NCBI GenBank assembly: GCA_022497155.1
Contig: MU385723.1
Span: forward strand, 682,001 to 746,000
Reading direction: 5' to 3'
Source of the DNA: Whalleya microplaca
Taxonomy: Eukaryota; Ascomycota; Sordariomycetes; Xylariales; Xylariaceae
Length of the DNA stretch: 64,000 nt
Part shown: positions 26,406 through 37,017 of the stretch, in pieces
Numbering within the stretch: the first letter of the stretch is position 1
Layout of the letters: the number at the start of each line of letters is the position of its first letter
Notes under the pieces: generated by a model
Database searches by the model: none
What the model saw: only the letters and a program-made list of their open reading frames with translations
What the model was told of the DNA's origin: nothing
Position numbers and translations under genes: made by a program

Positions 26406-28585
26406 TTACTGCATTGTCTCATAAGTTGCCATCAACGAGCCTAGTTAGAGTCCATAGTTAGTTCCCGAGTCTTATAAAGCATAAAGAAATGAAATGAGAA
26501 ATCTACGCATCGTAAGATGGAGGGTTTTCTTACCAATGAACGTGGTACACAGTCTGCTCCGGACCTGGCAAATATCCTCTGGAACCAGCCAGATTGTTGC
26601 GCCCATCTTTCTGGCAATACTGATGCTGAGCTTGGCATTCAGGTACGCCTCGTCGTCAGTCCGTCCAGGGGTGACGAGGTCATAGTCGACGTAACTGCTC
26701 TTCATGCCGTTGAGCACATCCAGGAAGAAGATACCGCTACCGATGGAGGGGTCCTTGAAAGAGCGAATAGTCGAGTTTCGGCCACCTTTTTGGGACAGTC
26801 CGTTTGCCCATTTGACCATCTCCGCATCGGTGATTTCCCGCTTACCGAGACGCTGGGCTAGATCGGACAGGGTCAGGGTTATGTCCTTTCGCATCAGCTG
26901 CCAAACAAGACCCAACGTCAACAGCTTGTTTCCGTCGGTGATGTCAGCACCCTGGATACCGACAAGGGAAAACCCGTTCTGTTTGCCAAGTTCGATGAGA
27001 TAGTTGGTGTTCTCAATAGCCTTGAATCTCATCAACTCGCCACCATGTGCGGGCTTCTTGTTCACGTGTCTCCAGTTCACCGATCCCTTGATAACCTTGT
27101 CGAAGGCGTGCATGAGAGCCATACCATCGTGAAGATCGTCGAAGAATGAGACAACCGCTGGCTGTACATCGAGACTGTTCAACCACAATGTGAACACTCT
27201 AGCCTCGCGTTCGCCTTCAGCATCAAAGTCTTCCACCTCCTGCTTTTCTTCCTCGGTGATAGGGTCCAAGGCGGGATGGGTGTTGAACAAGTTAGCGACA
27301 AATGCAAGATTGAGCTTAGGGTTTCCGGCTACCAGAGACTTGGGCGTTAGGAATTTTCGGCAATCAAGTTTCTCGGCATCCTGTAAGATCTCTTCTGCTC
27401 GTTGCAGTAGATCGCGAGTCTGCAACGGAGCACGGGTGCAACCATATTCCTTTCCAATCTGCGCCAGCAGCACTGTGTAGTTCTCACCATCCTTCACATC
27501 ACCTGAGAAATTGGCGACTCTACGCTCCCAGCCAGCAGCCTTGAGGTGATAATTGAACCATCGTACCAGAATCTGCTCTGGAGGCAAACGTAAGAACTGC
27601 TCCAGTGTCTCATCTTCTTCAAGAAGTCTGTAGAGTTCGGGGTGTAGTTTGATATCGATCTTGTTCAAGAGACCTCTCCGAATGACCTGCCAGATCAGAC
27701 CCAGGATCAAATGCTCACGGACCTCGATGATATCCCCACTGCCAATATTGACGACTGAACAACCGATACCTTTTGCCGACTCAATGACAATGTTGTTGTT
27801 CTCTGTCATTTGGAAGGCGTTTAACTTCTTCACTCTCTTTCCGGGGACGTTCAGCACACGCTCGTCGATGGTATCCGGCACGCTGTCGTTGATGAGCTTG
27901 GCAAGCACAAGGCCATCCTTGCACTCGTCGAACATCTCGAAGGTGTCAGTCGGGAACGGCAACCGATCTCCTATGTCGGTATCGCCGGCTAAAACAGCGT
28001 TGATGTGGCGCGTGAACTCGGTCCGTTCATCCTCATTGACGGTGTGGGTAATATTAGCATTAGAGCCCTGGAAGTGAATCCTGCCGACACTTCCTTTGGA
28101 GGCATGTTTTGAACCTGTTCTCTGGGCTACCAGGCCGACGGGTGATACGCCTACAGGTGAAGATGGCGCGGCAGCACCACCAGAGTGCATGCGCTTCTGC
28201 GCCGGAGACGATTCACGTAGTTTCGCGATCAGCTAGGAATAACCATCAGCATCAGAATCCATTGTGTTAGCTGTGTCACCTTGTGCGACATACACCAACG
28301 TAGTCTTCCAACTCGACCCTTCTGGAAGAGTCGAGGCCGACTTCCTTCAAGGCCTGTCTTACGACATCGTAAGGTTGTCGCTCGCTCTGCTGAGTAGCCT
28401 TGATAGCTGTAGCTTCGTCTAAGTATTCTTTATCGTCGACGTCGAGTTTGCGGAAGGCGTCGGTCAGCGCAAAGATGTCGGCCTGTTCGAATTGAGGGTA
28501 TTTCCTGTCGCATTCATTAGATGTGACTGGTGGTAGGCATGCTAGATGTTCTCAGGCTTTACCTCTGAAGCTTAAGGACATTCAT
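26406..28585 (-). CDS. sac6: Fimbrin (plastin), actin-bundling protein
   Basis: Four exons: 28585-28563, 28504-28294, 28232-26534, 26440-26406, giving about 655 aa, close to yeast Sac6. The N-terminal 80 residues hold a degenerate EF-hand-like region (Asp-Ala-Phe-Arg-Lys-Leu-Asp-Val-Asp). Four calponin-homology domains follow in two tandem actin-binding pairs. Typical motifs include Leu-Ala-Lys-Leu-Ile-Asn-Asp-Ser-Val-Pro-Asp-Thr-Ile-Asp-Glu-Arg in the first and Ile-Trp-Leu-Val-Pro-Glu-Asp-Ile in the last. It crosslinks actin filaments in endocytic patches and cables. The final 11-codon exon was recovered from a strong CTAAC...CTAG acceptor and restores the family C terminus Thr-Thr-Phe-Ile-Gly-Ser-Leu-Met-Ala. 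Without that splice the frame would run into 20 unrelated residues. Confidence 0.95.
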
Positions 28586-29807
28586 GGCTGAGCGGTCTGC
28601 ACCGTAGGTGCCCGAGAGCGACACTTAGCCGAAGTAAACGATCTGACGATGTATCAAGATGGTCTTCGGGGCTGAAAGCTGGCCCCCAACGGTTTTCTGG
28701 TCAGGTGCTGTGATGGATGTCTATGGATGGGTGATTGAAAATCTGCAAGCGCCTGAGGTCTGGCTTTGACTATGTATGGCAATCCGAGGAATTCGTCTAC
28801 GTGTTAGCCGACAACAGCAAACTTTAGGACTTGAGCGAAAGGAAATACGCGTATACGTCTCGTCTTATGTTCGATCAGTAGTCACTGTGTGTAGAAGATG
28901 GCGGGGGAGGGGGGGAGGTACTGTATGTTTCAATGTTCTTCTGGTGCTGCGGCACTGATGTAATTAATTCCAGGCTGCAAGCCGGCTGCTGGGATCCACT
29001 CACACCAGCCACAGTCTCTTGCGTAAGGCTCAACGCAACCAAGTTTAGGCACGTATAAATTCTGTGAATAAACCAGGTATAATCTCCTTTTGTTATGCAA
29101 CATACTTGGTACCGAATACCTATCTGCCTATCTACAGATTGCCCATCTACGTCACGCCCAGAAGGCAACGGTTTCAGTAAGTTTCAATTTGCTGGAATAT
29201 TACCATGCATGTGATATCTCTACCTATGCTTGAGTTGATGTAGTTGTGCTGGAGCTCTAATCTGCCTTGGAGTGGCGTATGTAAGAGAAGCCTCAACGTT
29301 GTGAAATATGCATATGCATGGACCCAGATAGACAAGAAATCAAAACGGTGTATTGGCATAATTATAATGTCTCAATGACTTGATAACGCCGGAGGGTTAC
29401 AGAACCGATACAATTTACAGACTTGGAAGCGCGGAGAGTATAAGCCTGGGATATATATATTTACCACTCAAGCACGATGTGTTGTGATGGTCATCCATGG
29501 GTATAATTCCCCAAATCCGGCATTAAATATTATATCTTAGAGTCCCTAGCCCCTCGAACTCTCAAGAGCCTAGCTACGCGAATGTTATATCCCAGCCGGC
29601 ATGCCGCTACTGATCGGATTATACCACGTAGCAAATGTGATACAGCCAGATCCCTTTGCCCACAACGTGGCTCCATAACCAAGCCCATCCGATTGATCAT
29701 GCTGTCGAGTGCTGGCAGCAGGATTCCCCGGTTCGTGGGGATGCCCAACTCATTTGTGCTCAAAAGGTTGCATCTCACCCCCAGCCAGCGTCCCAACCCC
29801 TGGCCCC
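28586..29807. other. Intergenic, fimbrin promoter
   Basis: Fimbrin promoter and leader on the left, 3' flank of the secreted-protein gene on the right. A G-rich run occurs near 28905-28920. No gene recognised. Confidence 0.4.
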
Positions 29808-30342
29808 TTATGCCGCAGACCCAAGCGAGCTGGGAGTGATTTTGAAGTCTTTCCCATTTGCCAGGGCGTTTCCAGTATAGTTCCACCACGTCGATGGAGT
29901 CACCGGGTCGGTATACTTTAAGCTGATTTGAATCTGAAGTGGAGAACTCTCTATGCTGCCGTTACCGTTACGTGGAAGTGCCATGGCGACAACTTGGTGG
30001 TCGGTCTCCTCTTGGTCGAGCTTCGTGCAGATTCTGTAGGAGCCATCCTCGCTCTGGCCGCTGCAGGAAGCCTTGAATGCAATCCTTGGTGGCTTAGAAG
30101 TGGTGTTTGCAGCACCAGTCACGTTGAAGTCTATTACACGATATTAGCAAGCGAATAGGGACGAATACACGAGGGTTTCCAAAGAAGCCTAACTAACCGT
30201 AAGAGCAGCCTAAACCCTCGCAGTCGGTGTTCCAGTCCGCCACAGCCCAGTGGTAGCTCGAAGTCGAGGCAATCTGCATCGTCAGAGCAGCTGCCGAGCT
30301 GACACAAGCTATGACAGCTGCAAAGATGGTAGAGGCGCGCAT
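29808..30342 (-). CDS. Small secreted protein, unknown function
   Basis: Two exons: 30342-30198 and 30130-29808, giving about 155 aa. A clear signal peptide covers about residues 1-19 (hydrophobic Ala/Val core, Ala-Ala-Ala end). The mature part has four cysteines (Asp-Cys-Glu-Gly-Leu-Gly-Cys, Ser-Cys-Ser-Gly, Ile-Cys-Thr-Lys), enough for two disulfides. It has four possible N-glycosylation sites (Asn-Val-Thr, Asn-Thr-Thr, Asn-Gly-Ser, Asn-Tyr-Thr). No transmembrane segment follows. The layout, with Trp-Ala-Val-X-Asp-Trp then Gly-Cys-Ser-Tyr-Asp-Phe-Asn-Val-Thr, recalls small secreted beta-sandwich proteins of Sordariomycetes, some of which are called hypersensitive-response-inducing. I cannot assign a family with certainty. 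It is a candidate host- or substrate-interacting protein only by size and secretion. Confidence 0.75.
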
Positions 30343-31554
30343 GATGACGACGTTGAGAGTACGGGGACAGTTGGTAGGTAGGCAGCTGCGGGGGGAGGCT
30401 CCGTTTACCTAAAGGTGATTGATCTATAGGTAGGCAGGCCGAACAGATAGGTAGATAGATAGTCGATGGGGCAGGGAAGGCTAGGAGGTCCTTCTAATAC
30501 CTATCCAATCGAAGGAGGTTACCGAGTCTTTTTAAGTGCGAAGGAGCCAAATTTGGACTCCCCAGCTCGGTTGCCCTATTTGAGGATGACATTCCTTGGC
30601 TCACCAAGGTACGTTCGGTCGATTCTTGCTCGAAAGCATCAGGTGGACCTCGAATGCTCATACGAGCTGGATTTCAATGGGGTCGATGGCACTCAATGCC
30701 AGTCAACATCCCTGCGGCTTCCCTGCGGTTCCTGGACGATCGCGCGGTGTAGCCTTTGTCATTGGAGTAAAGAAGCGCCAAGCGCGATTTGTTCAAGTGC
30801 AAATCTGAATTTGTCGATCAGTCTCCATGGTCGGAATTCGCAGGGCCTGCGTACACGTACGTATGTATGTATGTAAGGGAATTGAAATAAAAGGGGTCCT
30901 CAACGCTCTGTCCGTGCCGCCTGGCCGCTTGGTGTAAGCCAAGGTGTCAGGGGGGCTCGGCGGGCAGGCGGGCGGCAGCTGCGCGATGCTGCGCCAACGA
31001 AAACCCCACCTGCCAACCTGCAGCCAACACTGGAACACTGGAACTTAATAAAAGGTAGAGCCCCTTTATTACACTCACTGAACGAGAGATCAAAATTCTA
31101 CCTATTATAACAACAGCCAATGTAGCCTTTCCAGAGGCTCACGGTCATTTCAATAATAAATACGTCGCTTCATTACCTTCTGCTGCCACCAAGTGTTCAT
31201 GTAAACTAGATAGGTATACCGTATTCGCAAGTGATGTTCCTACATAGATAGCGTCATGCCATTCCGCATCCCTCATTTTATCCCTCGATTTATTCCTCGT
31301 ATTTATGTCTCGCTTTAGTTTTCGTTTTATGCCGACTTGCAGCATTTCGGAGGTCACAAAGGCGGCCAACGCACTCGGAGATGTATGCAAGATAAATTAA
31401 TTGGTCTTCACACGAGATCTAGGGGACTCGCAAGGGAGATGAACATAGAGTCATCGTAAAAGAAGCGGGTGGTTCTAGATGTCTCGAAGCGGATCGCACG
31501 GATCTGTAAAGGGTCCCAAATCGCTTCCACTGAATAGCTTGACAGGTATAACTC
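30343..31554. other. Intergenic
   Basis: Promoter of the small secreted protein and 3' flank of the TMEM234-like gene. Short GATA/GTAT runs occur near 30445-30465 and 30855-30872. A 136-codon frame at 30466-30876 was not accepted as a gene. Confidence 0.4.
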
Positions 31555-32125
31555 TCAGCCTGGTTTACTCTGAACACAAAGTGCTATGCCGCAGATAGAC
31601 AGGATCATGCCTATCCATGTATCTGAATCTCATTTAGCAACCTCTCATCGAACCGGGTCCGTGGACAGCCTACCTCGGCTTATGACCTTCCTGTCAACCC
31701 ACCAATCTCCTAGCACCGTAAACAGGAATGCTAGAGTATTCACGATGGGAACAGTCAAACTCAACTCTGCGATGATAGTCAGTAAATTTCGGTTATCGGA
31801 GGTCTACCATAGATACATAGAACATACCCGCTTGACCAATTAGTAAGAAGAACCACACACTTCCCGTTAGATTGATCAATAGTGGAACAGCGTATCTCGG
31901 ATTTCGCAAAAGATCAACAACGGCGAAGAATGCGCCGTACAGCTTGCTTTTGATCCAGCTCGCTTTCACATCGTCCCGCGCCAGTAAAGGGTGCGCCGGT
32001 GGGTTATGATCCTTGGCCGCGCGGCGGATGAAAGGTGTTGTGAGACCCCAAGCAAGTCCGACTAGCAGAAAGCCAACAACGTAATTGATAGCCGGCGGCT
32101 GTGGTGTGGGTTCCTCAGAAGACAT
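31555..32125 (-). CDS. TMEM234-like (UPF0546) membrane protein
   Basis: Three exons: 32125-31828, 31766-31674, 31610-31555, giving about 148 aa. Four hydrophobic segments are visible: Val-Val-Gly-Phe-Leu-Leu-Val-Gly, then Val-Pro-Leu-Leu-Ile-Asn-Leu-Thr-Gly-Ser-Val-Trp-Phe, then Ile-Val-Asn-Thr-Leu-Ala-Phe-Leu-Phe-Thr-Val-Leu-Gly, then a final Gly-Met-Ile-Leu-Ser-Ile-Cys-Gly-Ile-Ala-Leu. The conserved Trp-Gly-X-Thr-X-Pro-Phe-Ile and Asn-Leu-X-Gly-Ser motifs fit this half-size EamA-like family, whose role is poorly defined. The third exon was added because the frame after the second would otherwise stop soon after Lys-Val-Ile-Ser-Arg, losing the last segment. Confidence 0.85.
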
Positions 32126-34036
32126 CTTCGAGGGATTTGTATTTGGGCATTGATTGGAGTAGATGTCATGAGGTTGTGAGGTCTGTTAACTTGAAACAGA
32201 TAGACAGAGTTGGAGTACTGAGCCTTGTTACGTAAGTGTGGCTAAAAGGAACAAACACCGTTGGTGTCTTATTGGCCAGCCACTTTGAAACTCAGAACGA
32301 GACTTCAACGACTCAACTACTATCTATAGACCTACAATAGAGACTATAAGAGAGCCTATCTAGAAGTCACATGAGTTTAGGCGCGCTATCATTACTGAGA
32401 AGTTTCTTGAATTGTCATAGTTTTTATTTGAAGAGGGAACGCATGACAATCACCGAAGTTGTAAAGATACAACTATCCCTTCAATGAACCGTCCGTTTTC
32501 AAAGTTGACACCGAAATATGCAAAAACATCTGAAATAATTCTCTCAAATTGTCGAATCACAAAAACAATACATGTACAACATAGTTCGTGGTACAGGACT
32601 TACATCATAGCCTTGAAGATGAAATCATACCGATTATGATAGTCAGCCTATCGATATGATAGAACATGGCTACCCTGGTTAGCTTATCGCATGCAATATT
32701 CGGATATCTACCAGTAGTCAGGCAGCTTCAGCCCAAGATACTAGAGATAATGAGTCTTGCTTGGTCCTTTGCTTGGCAAGCTAATCAAGCTGTCTAGGCT
32801 AGGCAATACATATGCTCAACGTCTGCGTCCAGCAATTATCATCCCTTGTTGGTCTACGGTTCTGACGGTTTATTAATAATACCTACCATTCAGTACGGCC
32901 CCCTTGCAAAAGCGTTGAAGGTATGATGACGTATGGTATCATATTCTTGAAGATCATTTATGTACAATCCCGCGGAGTGTGGCCTGTGTGGGTGCATGAT
33001 TGCTCGAGCTTTGATAATAATACTGGTGAACTTGTGTAATACTTGGTAAGTTTATCCGATCGATCTCTCACCTGAACGTACAATATCAGCTCTTCAACTA
33101 CATAAGTACAGTCATACGTAGATATCTCACATAAACTTATTAATGTCTACGAGGATCCATTCATGGGTATCTGCAGGTACATGTACTGTCTGTCATCGTT
33201 TGGAACCAACACATTGAAGAACAGGATCACACACGTCAGATGTTGTCATGGATTCACTCATTGAGGCTGAACTACGCTTCAAGCCGCCCAAACTGCCATG
33301 TGCTGGTGGGTCTACCCCGGACTTCAACGGTCTCCCGTAGCGAATCATTCCAACGTTCCTGGCGTCCTGGAGCAAACCATCCGCTGCCCTGAAGATCAGG
33401 TCCTATCTTACCAATTATTTAAGCTGTCAAGTTGTCTAACTAACATCACCTGCATATTTGACTAACCTTCTATGCTGATATCTGTCAGTTATCATGAACG
33501 GAGAAGCTACATAAGCCACGTAAAGTAACACGGTTTGGCTGTGATAGCAGCGTCATTGGGTTCGCTTGAAGCACCGTTGTGCCTCGAGTAGGGATGCTTG
33601 AAGGTAAGATACATATCAATTCAGCCTGAAAGGCTTCCCCTGCCAGGCCCTGCTAGATCTACTGGAAATCGGCGGTACGGTACCCCAGATCATTCCGGGA
33701 TTGGGACAGTTTCCAAGCGGTGAAGTATGACTCTTGATACCAAAGTCATTATCGTCGTCATTGCTGTTCACATTGCAACAGAAATGGCGATCAGTTCGAA
33801 AAGTAACGTCAGCGGCTTCTTTCCACTTCATCGAGACAGAGGACCAAGTGTCAGAACATGTTTCTAGAAAAAGTATAAAGAGACGCTGAACTCCGGTTGA
33901 ACTTCTCCCTTCATCCCATAACATCAGCATAGCCTCGCCATCAACAATATTTGCTACTTCAACCACAACCACAACCACCACGGCAATAATCAACACTCAT
34001 CCCTTCAACTTTACTGCAACAGAAACCACCTTCACC
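32126..34036. promoter_or_regulatory. Intergenic between divergent genes
   Basis: Divergent spacer between the TMEM234-like gene and con-6. It has no recognisable gene. The con-6 side has a TATA box at 33874 and a C/A-rich leader (about 33950-34030) free of upstream ATG, typical of a strongly expressed fungal gene. Confidence 0.4.
33874..33879 (+). promoter_or_regulatory. TATA box of con-6
   Basis: TATAAA about 158 bp upstream of the con-6 start codon, followed by a C-rich leader. Position fits transcription of the small protein downstream. Confidence 0.5.
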
Positions 34037-34334
34037 ATGCCTACTGAATCCCATATCGCTGCCGGTCACAAGGCCAACATCCACAACCCGAACACTAGTA
34101 ACGCAGCCAAACACCACTCAAAAGAGGTTCTTGAAAACGAATTCAACGGTATTTATTCCGTCTGGGCCCTTGTACCTAGTATTGGTATTAACCACTTTTA
34201 CAGTCAAAGTCAATGATGATATCGACAAGAAACCCGTCAATGTTGCCAGTGGTCTAAAAGCGGCAATCCATAACCCCAATGTCTCCGAAGAAGCTAAGCA
34301 GAGTGCCAAGGAGCGTCTTGAGAAGGACTTCTAG
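34037..34334 (+). CDS. con-6: Conidiation-specific protein 6 (Con-6)
   Basis: Two exons: 34037-34148 and 34204-34334, giving 80 aa. Two copies of the Con-6 repeat are visible: Ala-Gly-His-Lys-Ala-Asn-Ile-His-Asn-Pro-Asn-Thr-Ser in the first exon and Ser-Gly-Leu-Lys-Ala-Ala-Ile-His-Asn-Pro-Asn-Val-Ser-Glu-Glu-Ala-Lys in the second. The intron lies between the repeats. Known Con-6 proteins are small, hydrophilic and accumulate late in conidiation or after light; the biochemical role is not established. Expression in spores is inferred from the family. Confidence 0.93.
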
Positions 34335-37017
34335 GGGGTTACGTCAAGGGATTGCGAATGAGTTGGTGTCGTTGAGCTGTTTAGAGCAAGGAGTGTCTAC
34401 ATATAGCTATATATGGATAGTATAGGAAAGGGGTGAATACAGTAAAATTTTGCTGAACCACATATTGCCTGCAGGGAGCTGGTGTTGCTCGATACTCCAG
34501 CGTCTTTATGCACCATGGAAGTGTTAACGAAGAAACATCCCTTTTGTAGACGGCCAGTAGATATCTGATTAAATGCCGTAAAGCAGCACCTTATGCTATA
34601 GCTGCACGGCAACCTAGTCTAACCACTGGTGCTTTTCTTACTTCTGAATTTTCAGTTTCATATGATGTGATTTAATTTAGTACTTGTGACTAGAGCGAAT
34701 ATAAGTAACAATAGATAGACTGGCTTATGCGTTTCTTGACAGGCCGCTATCCCTGGTTCATGTGGAAGTGCTGCTTTGCGGCAGTTAACCACATATGTAT
34801 ATAGTTTTTCATCCTCCGGACGTTAACATATTCATCATCATAGCTGCCCCAGGGCAGCGCCTTGATAAACATGAGAAATAAGTGAGAAATACAAAAGCTA
34901 ATTTGTATCTATTCTCACTCACATTCACCTAAGTCATAAGTATAATAGACTAGTGTCGTTACGTTATATTACAGTAAAAGTTCGGCATGTTAGGGGCAAT
35001 TGGTCTTTGGCGGGAGGAATGCAGAGTTACAGATACAGGTACGGCTTTGCGACAGCCAATCATATTGTCATATTGTATAAGTCGAGTATAGATAGTCGCA
35101 AACATGAATTGGTGTTCAATTCATGTGTTCAGTATCATGAACCAGCTGAGTTCATATCGTAGTCCAAATTCCCTCCGATTTTGCTGATAGGTTGCGCTAG
35201 GGCCCTAATTATTATCTGTTGAATATGCTCTCACTTGATGTTTTCAACTGGATGAAAAGGGGTCAATATACAGTCTGAGCTTATGATTGAAAGTTTATTT
35301 TGACTTGTCATCTCTTGACACTTAAGTTCCCGAAGAAGACTAAGTTGACGGCACTCATACATACGATGAGGCGTCATGCAATAAACCAACTCATCACCAA
35401 ATCTGACGAATTTTAGAGCAGATCGTGTATTCTTGCTTGTTCAGGATATTAACCACTGAGATATTGTCCTAGTGAGTTTTACGTTGGGATCAACTTCAAA
35501 CCAACTCTCGCATATATTATTCTATACCTACCTGGGCACAGCGTCCACTGCAAGTGGCTAAAATGTCTCTAATACATAATGTAGTCGTTAGCCTAACATG
35601 AGGGTGTAGAGGGGTACGCGGCTGGATATTTATTATATAGTTGCCTAGGCACTAAATTAAGACTGATCGACAATATATCGAGGTGCCAAGCCGATTTGTA
35701 CGTATCGCGGCAAGCTTCGACGCGTCTTCAAGAGCTGACAAATGTTCCGATGCTTGACCGAGTGGCTAGGTTGTTTCGTACATATGGACTTCCGACTTCG
35801 TACAGTAGCGTCTCAGCTGAAAGATCCGAATCTCCAGGATCTGCCATGCTATACATAGTACCGGACTAGGACTTATTAACCAGTTTCTTGAACTGTCAAG
35901 CGAGCAATCGTTCGGCAATTTATATTGATTTCTACGGTCAAGCATTGACGAATAAATTATAAGGTAGGTTTCCTAATCGACTATGAATCGTCGTACTATC
36001 CGGCACTATGTCGACTTTGTATCATATTATCAGTGTTATTATGAGAGTAACAATCGCTTGCCTATGTGCGTACAAAGCAGGAATCGGAGCCCGAGTTATG
36101 TTGAGCCAACGTCATTTGGAATGTCTCGGCGCACATAGTGCATTGCCTCGTGGCTTGCGCGTTCGTTCTCCAGGTATCTACATATCAGTCAGTCAGTCAG
36201 TCAGTCAGTCAGTCAGCTCTGCAAACGGAAACGTAGCAACGTAGACCACTGTATGCATTCCAGAAGAAACCCCAACATTCAATCCAATCCAATGCGATCC
36301 GATCCAGTCCAACACAGATGTAACATCGCGAATATATTATATTAAATAGTTTCCTGTGTGCATGCTGGGGAAACAACGTGACGGGTCACGGCAGAGCTGA
36401 GGGTGCAAAAACAACAAATGGGAATCGAGACCAAGTGCTGGGTGCGGTGATCTAGCGCGCCTATTGGCTCTGTATCCACTAAACAAGGACCTCGCTAGTA
36501 CCGCACTTGGCATTTTTGGGATTTAGCCCTGCTCCCCCCTGGCAGCGCCTGGCTACTGCTGCTTTTAGAAGCTTTTAGCCTCGAGCGCGCAGCCAGTGCA
36601 GCCAACCATAGCCCCAACCTCATTGTTTTCGTCACCAGCCACTATTTTGCACCCGCTCCCCGCCTCAATTGGTTGAAGCTGCAAGTCATCAAACCTCTCT
36701 CTGCACTCTTCTGCTTCCGTGGGACTTGGGTAATTCTGCTGGCATTCTCTCGTTGATCGGCCTCACTGCATTCTTTGCCAGCACACATTTGTCCCTCGTT
36801 TCTGGTTTCTGTCACCTGTCTGTCAATTTATTAGTGCCGGCGTCTAGTTCAATGTAATCAACAAAACCTTGAGCTTCGTTCGGTTGGTACCATTAACATT
36901 GATACGGCGGCACGAAGCATTTCCACAAACCCCTACCTTACCGCCCGACTATAAAGATCGACCGAATTAGGCCCAATATTGGAATTGGGCATTGGGCGCC
37001 CATGAGAGCTTAGCAAG
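34335..37017. other. Intergenic 2.7 kb
   Basis: No gene recognised. A+T-rich in the first 2 kb. A tetranucleotide microsatellite lies at 36186-36216 and a degenerate ATCCA-type run near 36280-36312. The last 500 bp become C/T-rich and form the promoter and leader of the C2-domain gene. Confidence 0.45.
36186..36216. repeat. (CAGT)7 microsatellite
   Basis: Seven perfect CAGT copies plus CAG in non-coding DNA. In one frame it reads as a Val-Ser-Gln run, which explains a spurious short open frame. Confidence 0.95.

Noticed and set aside
30466..30876. 136-codon plus-strand frame
   Set aside because: No domain, signal or splice context; lies in promoter-like DNA with simple repeats.
36186..36216. 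CRISPR-like regular repeat
   Set aside because: It is a plain CAGT microsatellite without spacers, and the genome is eukaryotic.
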